Part shown: piece after piece, positions 50,150 through 58,567 of the stretch
Position numbering within the stretch: position 1 is the first letter of the stretch
Layout of the letters: every line of letters begins with the position of its first letter
Assembly (NCBI GenBank): GCA_035544575.1
Contig: DATKEC010000044.1
Location: forward strand, 1 to 64,000
Length of the DNA stretch: 64,000 nucleotides
From: DATHWB01 sp035544575
Lineage (GTDB): Bacteria; Actinomycetota; Acidimicrobiia; Spongiisociales; ZC4RG35
Direction of reading: 5' to 3'
Program-made: the position numbers and the translations under genes
Notes under the pieces: model-generated
Told to the model about the DNA's origin: nothing
The model's database searches: none
What the model saw: only the letters and a program-made list of their open reading frames with translations

Positions 50150-51526
50150 TCAGCCTGCCGGCCACTCCGCTTCGACCTGGTCGAGGGCTTCCTGAACCGT
50201 CTTGGCGCCGGTCACCACGTCGGTTGCCGCCGTCCAGAACGTTCCCGAACCGACCGCAGCCGGCATCAGGTCGGATGCATCGAAGCGTGCCGTCGTCGCA
50301 CCCGACAGGATCTCGATCAGTCCCCGCTCGAACGGCGAGTACATGTCGAGGTTCTGTCCCTGGACACCGGAGAGGAAACCGCCACCCTGGGCGGGGACTC
50401 GGGCGTTCGGGTAGTCGGGCGAGCCGAGGAACTCCATCACTGCCCACACTTCCGGCGCGTCACGGAATGCGACGGCGTTGGTCCCGGCGAAGAGCACCGG
50501 GCGCTCGTCGGCGGACTGAGCCGGGAAGTAGAAGGCATTGATGTCGCCGTCGGGACCGACCTCGGTGCCTTCCGGCAGGAAGGCGGCGAAGAAGTTCGCC
50601 TGACGGTGCATCTCACAGTCGCCGTTGGCGAGGGGAGCGCCGTTGTCACCGAAGAACGTCGAGGCGATGGAGCCGCCGGAGGCATAGACCGCACCCGGCG
50701 TGTTCCAGAGGTCGAGGATCTGCTGCCAGATCCCGACGTGCGTCTCGTTGTTGAACGGGACCTCGTGGGCGACCCACTGGTCGTAGAAGTCGCCGTCCGC
50801 GAAGCGCAGCGTCATGTCCTCGACCCAGTCAGTGAACGGCCAGCCGGTCGCAGGACCGGACTCGATGCCCACGCACAGCGGCGTCAGCCCGTCGGCGATC
50901 ATCGTGTCGACGAGAGCCAGGAACTCGTCGAAGGTCACCGGGATCTCGTAACCGTTCTCGGCGAACCGCGACGGCGAGTACCAGATGAGCGACTTCAGGT
51001 CGTTCTTGGTCGGAACCGCGTACTGCACGCCATCGACGCTGCCGTACTGCAGGTAGCCGGCCTCCCAGACCGCTTCGACGGACGCCGTGACGTCATCGGG
51101 CAGCGGCAGGATGAAGCCGAGATCTGCGAAGTCGGCGATCTTGCCGGGCTGGGGGATGATCGCGATGTCCGGCGGATTGCCACCGGACGCCTGAGCGTTG
51201 ATCTGGTCCGAGAAGTCGCGCGCACCGGTGTACACGATCTCGATACCGGTCTCGGCCGCAAACGAGTCGAGTGCGGTCTGGATGGCATCGCCCTCGGCGT
51301 CGGTCTCGGGGCCGAAGAGCGTCACCCTCGTACCGGAGAGATCAGCGTCGTCCATCGGTTCTTCGTCATCATCGGGGGCCGCGGTGGTGTCCGAACCAGC
51401 CGCAGTCGTGGTCGTTTCATCAGGGGCGCTGGTGGTATCGGTCGTCCCGGTGTCACCGGAGCAGGCCGCGAGCACCAGCATCAATGCCGTCAGCAGGGCC
51501 AACAGCCCTCGCTTCCGTTGCATCAT
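50150..51526 (-). CDS. Sugar ABC transporter substrate-binding lipoprotein
   Basis: The 458-residue protein starts MMQRKRGLLALLTALMLVLA with lipobox LAAC, so the lipid-bearing Cys is near residue 22. A Thr/Ala/Asp-rich linker to about residue 60 precedes a family 1 binding-protein fold (QINAQASGGNPPDIAIIPQP, SLIWYSPSRF). Length and features fit carbohydrate-binding proteins of the AglE/MalE kind. GGGAGG lies just upstream of ATG. Transcription is probably controlled by the LacI-type repressor next door. Confidence 0.92.
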   Translation of the reverse strand: MMQRKRGLLALLTALMLVLAACSGDTGTTDTTSAPDETTTTAAGSDTTAAPDDDEEPMDDADLSGTRVTLFGPETDAEGDAIQTALDSFAAETGIEIVYTGARDFSDQINAQASGGNPPDIAIIPQPGKIADFADLGFILPLPDDVTASVEAVWEAGYLQYGSVDGVQYAVPTKNDLKSLIWYSPSRFAENGYEIPVTFDEFLALVDTMIADGLTPLCVGIESGPATGWPFTDWVEDMTLRFADGDFYDQWVAHEVPFNNETHVGIWQQILDLWNTPGAVYASGGSIASTFFGDNGAPLANGDCEMHRQANFFAAFLPEGTEVGPDGDINAFYFPAQSADERPVLFAGTNAVAFRDAPEVWAVMEFLGSPDYPNARVPAQGGGFLSGVQGQNLDMYSPFERGLIEILSGATTARFDASDLMPAAVGSGTFWTAATDVVTGAKTVQEALDQVEAEWPAG

Positions 51527-51553
51527 CTGTTTCCTCCCGTCATCGTTGTTCGC

Positions 51554-51577
51554 GTCGGAAACCGTTGCGGTTCCGAC
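51554..51577. repeat. Inverted repeat in the binding-protein leader
   Basis: GTCGGAA at 51554-51560 pairs with TTCCGAC at 51571-51577, extended inward by CCG/CGG around a bulged A and a TTG centre. It lies in the 5' leader of the binding-protein mRNA, about 30 nt before the start. It could be a second operator or an mRNA hairpin. Confidence 0.45.
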
Positions 51578-51604
51578 GGACGCCCACCGGGCCTCTCTCA
51601 ACCC

Positions 51605-51618
51605 TGTAAGCGGTTTCA
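51605..51618 (-). promoter_or_regulatory. LacI-type operator at the binding-protein promoter
   Basis: TGTAAGCGGTTTCA (plus-strand reading) is a pseudo-palindrome centred on CG. It differs from the operator before the LacI-type gene (TGAAAACGCTTTCA, or TGAAAGCGTTTTCA in the other direction) at two positions. It directly follows the -10, where a bound repressor would block initiation. Confidence 0.6.
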
Positions 51619-51647
51619 TCCTAGGAACGGGGGGAGTGTGACGGCAA
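51618..51647 (-). promoter_or_regulatory. Promoter of the sugar importer operon (TTGCCG, TAGGAT)
   Basis: On the minus strand TTGCCG (51647-51642) and TAGGAT (51623-51618) are 18 nt apart. The leader to the ATG at 51526 is about 85 nt. Confidence 0.55.
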
Positions 51648-51657
51648 CTGACTCTGG

Positions 51658-52671
51658 TCACTGCGACGGTGCGCTCGTCGAGGAGCGCTCGACGAGCTCC
51701 GTCGGCACCGAGACCAGCCGCCGGTCACACGCTTCACCCTCCAACCGTTCGATCATCAAACGTGCTGCGATCGCACCCAGTTCCGCCGCGTCCTGGCGGA
51801 CCGTCGTCAGCCCCACCGTGAAGGCCCAGTCGACGTCGTCGAAACCGACCACCGACATCTCTCCGGGAACCGTGAGGCCGGCCTCTTCGCAGGCGCGCAT
51901 CGCACCCATCGCCATTTCGTCGGACATCGCAAACACCGCAGTGGGACGCTGGCGCAAGTCGAGCAGCGCCTGCATCGCCTCATAGCCGCCCAGCGCCGAG
52001 AAGTCACCGACCCGCTCGTGATTGGGATCGAAGCGCACTCCGGCCTCGTCGAGTGCCCGAAGAAAGCCCGTCCGGCGTTCCGGCGGACTCGAGGAGGGGA
52101 AAGCGGCGGGGCCCCCTGAGATGAGACCGAGCCTGGTGTGGCCCAACGACAACAGATGCCGGGTGGCGGACATGGCTCCTGCAACGTTGTCGATGACGAC
52201 GGAGTCGATGGTCGGACAGTCCGCCCCCACCATGACCCACGGCAGACGGTGCTCGGCCAGCAGTAGGCGCTCGGTGACGGTGGGGACCAGGTCGACGATG
52301 ATCGCACCATCGGCTCTCTTCGAGACTCCGCCCCCGACGTCGCCGAGCGCACGCGTGCGGACGAGTTCGTCGGCGATCAGCAGAAGCGTGAGGTCGTATC
52401 CGCGGTTCGTCAGCACCGCCTCGATGCCGGACACGACCTGGCCGGTGTACCAGATCGGAATGGCGACGACGCCGACCGCCACCGTTCGTGTGCGCCCGGC
52501 TGCGAGCCGGGCGGCATTCGGGTCGGGTCGGTAATTCAGCATCGCCGCCACCGACACCACCCGGTCCCGTGTCTTCGGCGAGACGTTGGGCAACCCCCGG
52601 AGCGCCCGGGAGACCGTGGCCACGGACACACCGGCGCGTTCGGCAACCTTTTCGATCGTCACCCGGGCCAT
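51658..52671 (-). CDS. LacI-family transcriptional repressor
   Basis: The 337-residue protein starts MARVTIEKVAERAGVSVATV, the LacI DNA-binding helix-turn-helix and hinge (VSRALRGLPNVSPKTRDRV). A periplasmic-binding-like sensor domain follows, with AIIVDLVPTVTERLLL, GHTRLGLISGGPAAFPSSSP and VVGFDDVDWAFTVGLTTVRQ. Position upstream of the sugar importer and similar operators in both promoters argue for local control and autoregulation. The inducing sugar is unknown. ATG is leaderless, 6 nt after TTCACT. Confidence 0.92.
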   Translation of the reverse strand: MARVTIEKVAERAGVSVATVSRALRGLPNVSPKTRDRVVSVAAMLNYRPDPNAARLAAGRTRTVAVGVVAIPIWYTGQVVSGIEAVLTNRGYDLTLLLIADELVRTRALGDVGGGVSKRADGAIIVDLVPTVTERLLLAEHRLPWVMVGADCPTIDSVVIDNVAGAMSATRHLLSLGHTRLGLISGGPAAFPSSSPPERRTGFLRALDEAGVRFDPNHERVGDFSALGGYEAMQALLDLRQRPTAVFAMSDEMAMGAMRACEEAGLTVPGEMSVVGFDDVDWAFTVGLTTVRQDAAELGAIAARLMIERLEGEACDRRLVSVPTELVERSSTSAPSQ

Positions 52672-52677
52672 CCGGCA

Positions 52678-52706
52678 AGTGAAAACGCTTTCACCGTCGC
52701 CGTCAA
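52678..52706 (-). promoter_or_regulatory. Promoter and operator of the LacI-type gene
   Basis: TTGACG (52706-52701) and TTCACT (52683-52678) are separated by 17 nt. The operator TGAAAGCGTTTTCA lies at 52693-52680, between and into the -10. Its near-perfect dyad suits the LacI family. Confidence 0.6.
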
Positions 52707-52732
52707 ACACAGGCGGCCAGCGAACGTGGTTG

Positions 52733-52984
52733 TCAGCGCGTGAGCAGGGTTCCGACGGTCCACACGACGAACACCAGTAGCGAGAGGAACAGCAGGCGCC
52801 CGGTTCGCCGCCAGTGGCGGAAGCCCAGCACGGCCGACACGACCCATCCGACCGCGAAGACCACAGACCAGGCGGGCGGCGACAATCCGACGACGGCAGC
52901 CACGACGGCGAGCGTCGCCACGACCACGAGCCAGGCAGCCGACACGAGCGCATAGAGCACTTGACGCTCGGTGGGCTCGGTCAC
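52733..52984 (-). CDS. Small membrane protein of unknown function
   Basis: The 83-residue protein starts VTEPTERQVLYALVSAAWLV. It has about three hydrophobic helices (12-33, 38-52, 62-80) separated by FRHWRRTGR. GTG overlaps the stop of the DNA glycosylase gene (GTGA), so the two are coupled. I do not recognise the family. Confidence 0.7.
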   Translation of the reverse strand: MTEPTERQVLYALVSAAWLVVVATLAVVAAVVGLSPPAWSVVFAVGWVVSAVLGFRHWRRTGRLLFLSLLVFVVWTVGTLLTR

Positions 52985-53553
52985 AGTGTCACCACGACGC
53001 CGGCGGCCACCGCGGCATCCCGATACGCTCCCGCGAGCGACTCGACGGTTTCGTGGGCGTTCAGACCGCTCGGATTCGGGACCACCCACACGTCGGTCTC
53101 GCCCCAACGCTCTGGTTGGCGACCCATTCCGGCCCGGGGCTGGCGGTACGCCTGCCGGAAGGCGGTGATACCGGCAAACGCCACGACTTGCGGGTTCCAC
53201 CGTGCGATCTTGTCCCGCACCAGAGCACCTCCCATCCGCAGCTCATCCGGTGTCAGTTCGGATGCACGAACCGTCGCCCGCATCACGAGGTTCGTGATTG
53301 CGATCCCCCGGGCGAGGAGGTGGCGTCGGTCCTCGGCTGTGAAACCCGCAGATCGATCGACTTCGCGATCGATGATCCCCGCCTGCAGCAACGCGGGATA
53401 GAACCGATTCCCGGGGTGGGCGAAATGTGTCTGCGTCGCCGCGGTCCACAACCCGGGATTGATGCCGACGAACACCAGCCGGGGATCGTCACCGATGAGA
53501 TCCTCGACGGTGACGTCGCGGAAGGACTCGAGCTCGGCGCGGGTGAACCCCAC
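52981..53553 (-). CDS. Mug-type (G/T-U mismatch) uracil-DNA glycosylase
   Basis: The 190-residue protein has the catalytic motif VFVGINPGLWTAATQTHFAH near residue 27 (GINPG in the Mug/TDG family). The substrate-side loop is VVPNPSGLNAHET near residue 158. These enzymes remove uracil or thymine mispaired with guanine. It is downstream of the NfuA-like gene, 5 nt away, and is coupled to a small membrane protein. Confidence 0.92.
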   Translation of the reverse strand: MGFTRAELESFRDVTVEDLIGDDPRLVFVGINPGLWTAATQTHFAHPGNRFYPALLQAGIIDREVDRSAGFTAEDRRHLLARGIAITNLVMRATVRASELTPDELRMGGALVRDKIARWNPQVVAFAGITAFRQAYRQPRAGMGRQPERWGETDVWVVPNPSGLNAHETVESLAGAYRDAAVAAGVVVTL

Positions 53554-53558
53554 GCCGT

Positions 53559-54176
53559 CTACTTCTTGGCGGCCTGGTAGTACGGGTTGTCGCCGCTGGC
53601 GTGATCAGTGACGTCGACGACCTCGGTGATCTCCGGGATCGCCTCCATGAGAATCCGTTCGATGCCCTGCTTCAGGGTGACCGCCGCCATGCCACAGCCT
53701 TGACACCCACCGCCAAGACGCATGTAAGCCACCGTTCCATCCACCGAGACGAGCTCTGCTTCACCGCCGTGTCCTGCGATGGCGGGGTTGACCTGCTCGG
53801 TGAGAACCTGCTGGATCTGGTCGGCGAGGGGACCGGACAGCTCGCCCGGCGGGGGCGCTCCCAACACCGGAGAGGCGGGGCTGTTCGGGTTGTTCATCGC
53901 CAGCCCCTCGTCGGTGATCGACAGCGACGCACCTTCGAGCTTGTCGACGTCTGCTTCTCGCACGATGATCGGAAGGTCCCCGTGCCGCTCCACTCTTCGC
54001 TCATCCCCAGCATCTGCGACAGGGCTGAAACTGAGTTCGTACTGGAACTGACCGCCGCGGATCCCGGTCACCTCGATCAGCAGGCCGTACTCCTCGTCGC
54101 CTGGCTCCTGTTCGCGCAGCGAGAGGATCATCTCGAGTGCGTCGTCGGCGACTCGGACGATGTTGGGCTCGGACAT
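53559..54176 (-). CDS. NfuA-like iron-sulfur cluster carrier
   Basis: The 205-residue protein joins an N-terminal A-type (IscA/HesB-like) domain to a C-terminal NifU/Nfu domain. The Nfu motif GGGCQGCGMAAVTLKQGIER (CxxC) near residue 164 is intact. The N-terminal domain lacks the usual cluster cysteines, as in E. coli NfuA. ATG 54176 is 7 nt after TACCAT. It likely delivers Fe-S clusters, perhaps to the nuclease and radical SAM proteins in this window; that link is inference. Confidence 0.9.
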   Translation of the reverse strand: MSEPNIVRVADDALEMILSLREQEPGDEEYGLLIEVTGIRGGQFQYELSFSPVADAGDERRVERHGDLPIIVREADVDKLEGASLSITDEGLAMNNPNSPASPVLGAPPPGELSGPLADQIQQVLTEQVNPAIAGHGGEAELVSVDGTVAYMRLGGGCQGCGMAAVTLKQGIERILMEAIPEITEVVDVTDHASGDNPYYQAAKK

Positions 54177-54183
54177 GACCCGA

Positions 54184-54189
54184 ATGGTA
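54184..54189 (-). promoter_or_regulatory. -10 hexamer (TACCAT), leaderless promoter of nfuA-like gene
   Basis: TACCAT ends 7 nt before the ATG at 54176. An in-frame upstream ATG overlaps this hexamer, so 54176 is the better start. Confidence 0.5.
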
Positions 54190-54236
54190 CTCATGTCATC
54201 CCGTATGGCACCGCGCGGCTTGGATGCCGCCCGATC

Positions 54237-54242
54237 TAGCGT
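54237..54242 (+). promoter_or_regulatory. -10 hexamer (TAGCGT) of the ATP-grasp gene
   Basis: TAGCGT is 9 nt before the ATG at 54252, giving a very short or absent leader. Confidence 0.45.
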
Positions 54243-54251
54243 CAAGGGCCC

Positions 54252-55466
54252 ATGCCGCGCGTTCTCGTCATCGTCCCCAACGACTCCTACCGAGCGGCCG
54301 ACTTCGTGGCGGCCGCCGACGGTCTCGGCATCGATCTCGCGATCGCCTCCGAGGAGCGGCCGCCACTTCGACCCGACGATCGATTCGTCCAGATCGACTG
54401 CGCCCGCCCGCAGGACTCGGCCGACGCGGTGGTCGAGTTGGCGACGCGGACCCCGGTCGACGCGATCATCGCCGCCGACGATTCCGGCGTTGAGATCGCC
54501 GCGCTGGCGTCGTCCGCACTGGGGCTCCCGTCGAGTCCTCCTCACGCCGTCGCCGCCACCGTCAACAAAGCCGAGACCCGCCTCCGTCTGGCCGCAGCAG
54601 AGATCCCTCAGCCCGGCTTCGCCGTGTTGGGAGCCGGCGAGGACGCCGTGCGGCTGACGGCCTCCTTCGGAGGACCGGTGGTCATGAAGCCGACGATGCT
54701 CAGTGCCAGCCGGGGAGTGATACGTGTGGATGACCCCGTCGATGCAGCGTCCGTGGCGGATCGGATACGTGCGATCGTGGCCGCCTCGGGCCGCGACGCC
54801 ACCGCTCCCCTGCTGGTCGAACGCTACGTCGAGGGCCCCGAGATCTCCGTCGAAGCGATCCTGTGGGATGGCGTGGTGGAAGTCCTCGCGGTGTTCGACA
54901 AGCCCGTCCCGATGACCGGGCCATACTTCGAAGAAACGCTGTTCGTGACGCCCTCCCGTCACCCCCCGGAGGTCCTGGCCGACGTCGAACGGGTGACGAC
55001 GAGGGCGGTTCATGCCCTGGGTTTGAGCGAGGGACCCATCCATGCCGAGATCCGACTCGAGAAGGGAGTACCCACCGTCATCGAGATCGCGGGGCGCACC
55101 ATCGGCGGACTCTGCGGGAGGGCACTGCGGTTCGGGCTCCTCGGCGCCCCGCTCGAGACTGTCGTGCTGCGGCATGCTCTCGGCATGCGCAAGGAATCCC
55201 TGCATCGGGAGCACCGCGCATCCGGCGTGCTGATGATTCCGATTCCGCGGTCAGGCACGCTTCGCGCCGTACACGGGTTTGCCGAGGTGCGCTCCATCCC
55301 GCAGGTGACCTCTGTCGAGCTCACGGCCCCGATCGGAACGCGCCTGGCTCCTCCCCCGGACGGGGATCGTTACCTCGGTTTCGTCTTCGCCCGCGCCGAT
55401 GACCCGGCAACCGTCGAGGAGGCTCTTCGCGCCGCGATGGCGGCCATCGAGGCCGATGTGGACTGA
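54252..55466 (+). CDS. ATP-grasp family carboxylate-amine ligase-like protein
   Basis: The 404-residue protein has a preATP-grasp Rossmann-like N-terminus (MPRVLVIVPNDSYRAADFVA). The ATP-grasp core has GGPVVMKPTMLSASRGVIRV, LLVERYVEGPEISVEAILWD and metal ligands in HAEIRLEKGVPTVIEIAGR. It resembles PurK/biotin carboxylase-like and dipeptide-ligase proteins. Substrate and product cannot be read from sequence, and neighbours give no pathway. It is divergent from the NfuA-like gene. Confidence 0.85.
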   Translation: MPRVLVIVPNDSYRAADFVAAADGLGIDLAIASEERPPLRPDDRFVQIDCARPQDSADAVVELATRTPVDAIIAADDSGVEIAALASSALGLPSSPPHAVAATVNKAETRLRLAAAEIPQPGFAVLGAGEDAVRLTASFGGPVVMKPTMLSASRGVIRVDDPVDAASVADRIRAIVAASGRDATAPLLVERYVEGPEISVEAILWDGVVEVLAVFDKPVPMTGPYFEETLFVTPSRHPPEVLADVERVTTRAVHALGLSEGPIHAEIRLEKGVPTVIEIAGRTIGGLCGRALRFGLLGAPLETVVLRHALGMRKESLHREHRASGVLMIPIPRSGTLRAVHGFAEVRSIPQVTSVELTAPIGTRLAPPPDGDRYLGFVFARADDPATVEEALRAAMAAIEADVD

Positions 55467-55494
55467 CCAGGGTCGAGGGCCGGCGCAGATGCGC

Positions 55495-56574
55495 TCAGAG
55501 AGCGAGGACGCCCTGGATCTTCGCCATCCGCACGACACGGTCCTGTGAGACGTTGCTCGACCCGTCGAGGAGAGCTTTCGTCTCGGCGAGAACCTCTTCG
55601 ATCGGGAAGATCCGAACGAAACTGTCCGAGGTGGGCTCGCCCATGTCCGTGAGATTCCAGCCGACCATCACGTCGGTACGTCCAGTGAGCACCTGGTCGA
55701 CCGCGATCAGACCGAACCGACCGGCGATCAACCGGTCCCGAAAGGAACTGTTTCCTCCACGCACGAGGTGACCGAGCACGGTTCCACGCACATCGACATC
55801 GATGTCCTCCACTTCAGCCGACACCGCATCGACCAGCAGGTGGGTGGGAATGTCCACTCCCTCGGCCTTGATGATCAGCACCCGGTTCTTCCCGCGCACG
55901 GCCGAGAAGCTGTGGCGGATACACGTCACCACGCTGTCGACGATCTCGTCATAGGACCGGGACTGCTCCGGCAGGAGCACCGCGTCCGCCGCGGTCGCCA
56001 CCGCCGAGGCCATCGCCAGATATCCCGAGTCCCGACCCATCACTTCGACCACGAAGGCGCGGTGGTGCGACCGGGCAGTGTCCGAGATCCGGTCACAGGC
56101 TTCCACGATGGTGTTGAGCGCGGTGTCGACACCGATCGACTCACGAGTCAACCCGATGTCGTTGTCGATGGAAGCGGGGATCGCCACCACGGGGATCTCA
56201 CATTCGGTGGCCAGGGCGTGGGCGCCGGCGATCGAACCGTTGCCACCGATGACGATCAGTCCCGCGCACGCCCACGACCGCAGGTTGTCGGCGGCTGCGG
56301 CGCGATGCTCGGCGTGGAGAAAACGTGGCGACCGGCTCGAGCCAAGGACCGTTCCCCCGAGCCCGCCGATCCCATCGACCGCCGGTTCGGGTATCACCGA
56401 CTCGCCGAGATGACGGGTGAGGAGACGCGTGTGTCCGTCGATCAGCCCGTCGTAGCCGCGCTCGACACCGAGGACGTCGAATCCCCGAGCCGCACCGATC
56501 TTGACCACCGCCTGGATGGCGGCGTTCATGCCGGGGGCATCGCCGCCGGATGTCAGGACAACGAGGGACTGCAC
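55495..56574 (-). CDS. pfkA: 6-phosphofructokinase
   Basis: The 359-residue protein phosphorylates fructose-6-phosphate in glycolysis. It starts at GTG with MQSLVVLTSGGDAPGMNAAI (initiator read as Met). The phosphate/Mg region reads VIGGNGSIAGA, and the catalytic loop is IPASIDNDIGLTRESIGVDT. EVMGRDSGYLAM follows. Gly after GGN suggests ATP, not pyrophosphate, as donor. The usual GGDGS has Asp where Asn stands here, and PGTIDND is PASIDND. These are conservative but unusual. Confidence 0.9.
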   Translation of the reverse strand: MQSLVVLTSGGDAPGMNAAIQAVVKIGAARGFDVLGVERGYDGLIDGHTRLLTRHLGESVIPEPAVDGIGGLGGTVLGSSRSPRFLHAEHRAAAADNLRSWACAGLIVIGGNGSIAGAHALATECEIPVVAIPASIDNDIGLTRESIGVDTALNTIVEACDRISDTARSHHRAFVVEVMGRDSGYLAMASAVATAADAVLLPEQSRSYDEIVDSVVTCIRHSFSAVRGKNRVLIIKAEGVDIPTHLLVDAVSAEVEDIDVDVRGTVLGHLVRGGNSSFRDRLIAGRFGLIAVDQVLTGRTDVMVGWNLTDMGEPTSDSFVRIFPIEEVLAETKALLDGSSNVSQDRVVRMAKIQGVLAL

Positions 56575-56581
56575 CGCGCGG

Positions 56582-56587
56582 AAGATA
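56582..56587 (-). promoter_or_regulatory. -10 hexamer (TATCTT), leaderless promoter of pfkA
   Basis: TATCTT ends 7 nt before the GTG at 56574. It is divergent from the S9 peptidase promoter in the same 52-nt interval. Confidence 0.55.
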
Positions 56588-56614
56588 GCCGCGGGCGGTC
56601 ACGGCCCATGCAAG

Positions 56615-56620
56615 TACATT
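56615..56620 (+). promoter_or_regulatory. -10 hexamer (TACATT), leaderless promoter of the S9 peptidase
   Basis: TACATT ends 6 nt before the ATG at 56627. Confidence 0.55.
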
Positions 56621-56626
56621 CGCCCG

Positions 56627-58567
56627 ATGAGTTCTCACTTGACGGCGCGCGCACTCTGGGCGATCCCCCGGGTGGGCCCACCCGTGGCGACAGGCGACAC
56701 CGTCGTCACCACCGTCACGACATACCCGTCCGAGCCCGGCTCGGGGATCACGCGTATCTGGCGAATCCCGCTCGATGGAACCCCTCCCGTGCCGCTGACC
56801 GCGTCGGACCGTTCGGCCACCAAGCCGGCGCTGAGTCCCGACGGGCGGCGTGTGGCTTTCCTCCGATCCGTCGATGGCCTCAACCAGGTACATGTGATGC
56901 CGCTGGCGGGCGGGGAGGCCGAAGCAATCTCCGGGTTCGCATTCGGAGTCGTCGGCATGCGCTGGTTCCCTGATTCACGGCGGCTGGTCGCCATCGCCGA
57001 CATCCTCGTCGACGCTCCGACGGTCGCGGGGACTGCCGCCCTGGCCGACGAGAGAGCCAAGGAGACCCACTCGGCACGAACCACCGATGTCGCGGTGTTC
57101 CGTTACTGGGATCGCTGGCTGACCGAAGGGCGGGTCCCTCACCTCTTCGTCATCGAGCCAGGCCACGATCCCCGCGACATCACGCCCGCATCGACCCGCT
57201 GGATGCGGTGGGACAACACCGACGACCCGACCGACGATATCGACATCTCACCGGACGGGACGGAGGTGGCGGCGTGCTTCGACACCTCGACTGCCCCGCA
57301 CCGGGACCTCCGCTGGTCGCTCTTCGAGATCGACGTCGCGGCAGGCGAGGACCGAGACCTCACCCCGGACGCCACCGGCCACGCCTCGGCCCCTCGCTAC
57401 ACGCCGGACGGCGAATCGCTGATCTTCGGCCAGACCACGGATCCGCACTTCTACGCCGATCGCGTCAGGTTGGTCCGGCTCGACCGCGTGTCCGGCGCCG
57501 CCGTCGACCTCACACCCGATTGGGACCGAAGCCCATCTGCCTGGATGGTCGATGCAGAAGGCATCGTCCTGGTCGCCGAGGACGGCGCCAGCCAGCCGGT
57601 GTGGACGCTCCCGCTGGACGGCGGCGTACCGGAAAGACATGGCACGAGAGGAACCTTCTCGGGAGCGGTTCGAGTCGGAGGCGGCCGTATCGTCGCCAAC
57701 CGAAACGCCCTCAGTGCTCCGCCGGAACTGGTCGTGATCGATGGCGAGCACACAGGGCGCCTGACCGACTTCACCGAAGAGTCACTTTCCGGAATCACAC
57801 TGCCCGTCGCCGAGGAGTTCTCCTTCGAGGGTGCCCGCGGCGACACGGTGCAGGGATGGCTCGTGCGTCCACCCGGTCTGGGTGCACCCGCCCCACTCGC
57901 GCACATGATCCACGGCGGACCCCACGGCACCTTCGGCGACACGTGGCACTGGCGTTGGAACGCGGCCGTCTTCTGCGGGCCCTCACGGGTGGCGGCGCTG
58001 GTCAACTTCCACGGATCCACCGGTTTCGGCCAGGAGTTCGCCGAATGCATACGCGGCGAATGGGGGGATCTGCCGACGACGGACATCGAGCGAGCCACCG
58101 ATCACCTGGTAGCGGCCGGGATCGCCGACCCCGACAGGGTCGGGATAACCGGCGGGTCCTACGGTGGGTACATGGTGGCGTGGCTGGTGTCACAGACAGA
58201 CCGTTACCGATGTGCCGTCGCCCACGCCGCGGTGACGGACCTGCCCGGGATGTACGCCAGCGACATCACATCTGGCCGGAGGTACGCCTACGGCGCCGAA
58301 GTCTGGGAGGACCTGGGCCGCATCAACCAGTGGTCGCCCGCCGCACACGCCGCCGGTTACTCGACGCCCACCCTCGTGATCCATGGGGAGCGGGACTACC
58401 GCGTACCGGTCACCCAGGGTCTCGAGTTCTACGGCGTGCTCCAAGCCATGGACGTCGAGTCCAGGCTCGTGTACTACCCCGACGAGAACCACTGGATCCT
58501 CTCGCAGGCCAACTCGCTTCACTGGTACGGAGAGATCGTGGCGTGGCTCGAGAGCCACATCGGATGA
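56627..58567 (+). CDS. S9-family (prolyl oligopeptidase-like) peptidase
   Basis: The 646-residue protein has an N-terminal beta-propeller with WD/TolB-like repeats (SPDGRRVAFLRS, SPDGTEVAACFD, TPDGESLIFGQT). The C-terminal alpha/beta hydrolase has MIHGGPHGTFGDTW, nucleophile GITGGSYGGYMVAWL (Ser near 510), Asp in IHGERDYRVPV and His in YPDENHWILS. It fits acylaminoacyl-peptidase/DPP-like enzymes. No signal peptide is visible, so it is likely cytoplasmic. It is coupled by ATGA to thiamine pyrophosphokinase. Confidence 0.92.
   Translation: MSSHLTARALWAIPRVGPPVATGDTVVTTVTTYPSEPGSGITRIWRIPLDGTPPVPLTASDRSATKPALSPDGRRVAFLRSVDGLNQVHVMPLAGGEAEAISGFAFGVVGMRWFPDSRRLVAIADILVDAPTVAGTAALADERAKETHSARTTDVAVFRYWDRWLTEGRVPHLFVIEPGHDPRDITPASTRWMRWDNTDDPTDDIDISPDGTEVAACFDTSTAPHRDLRWSLFEIDVAAGEDRDLTPDATGHASAPRYTPDGESLIFGQTTDPHFYADRVRLVRLDRVSGAAVDLTPDWDRSPSAWMVDAEGIVLVAEDGASQPVWTLPLDGGVPERHGTRGTFSGAVRVGGGRIVANRNALSAPPELVVIDGEHTGRLTDFTEESLSGITLPVAEEFSFEGARGDTVQGWLVRPPGLGAPAPLAHMIHGGPHGTFGDTWHWRWNAAVFCGPSRVAALVNFHGSTGFGQEFAECIRGEWGDLPTTDIERATDHLVAAGIADPDRVGITGGSYGGYMVAWLVSQTDRYRCAVAHAAVTDLPGMYASDITSGRRYAYGAEVWEDLGRINQWSPAAHAAGYSTPTLVIHGERDYRVPVTQGLEFYGVLQAMDVESRLVYYPDENHWILSQANSLHWYGEIVAWLESHIG

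Noticed and set aside
48087..50195. Plus-strand frame of about 700 codons opposite the MalF-like gene
   Set aside because: It mirrors a real permease. Composition (Asp, Glu, His, Gly, Arg) is a GC-skew shadow and no domain is recognisable.
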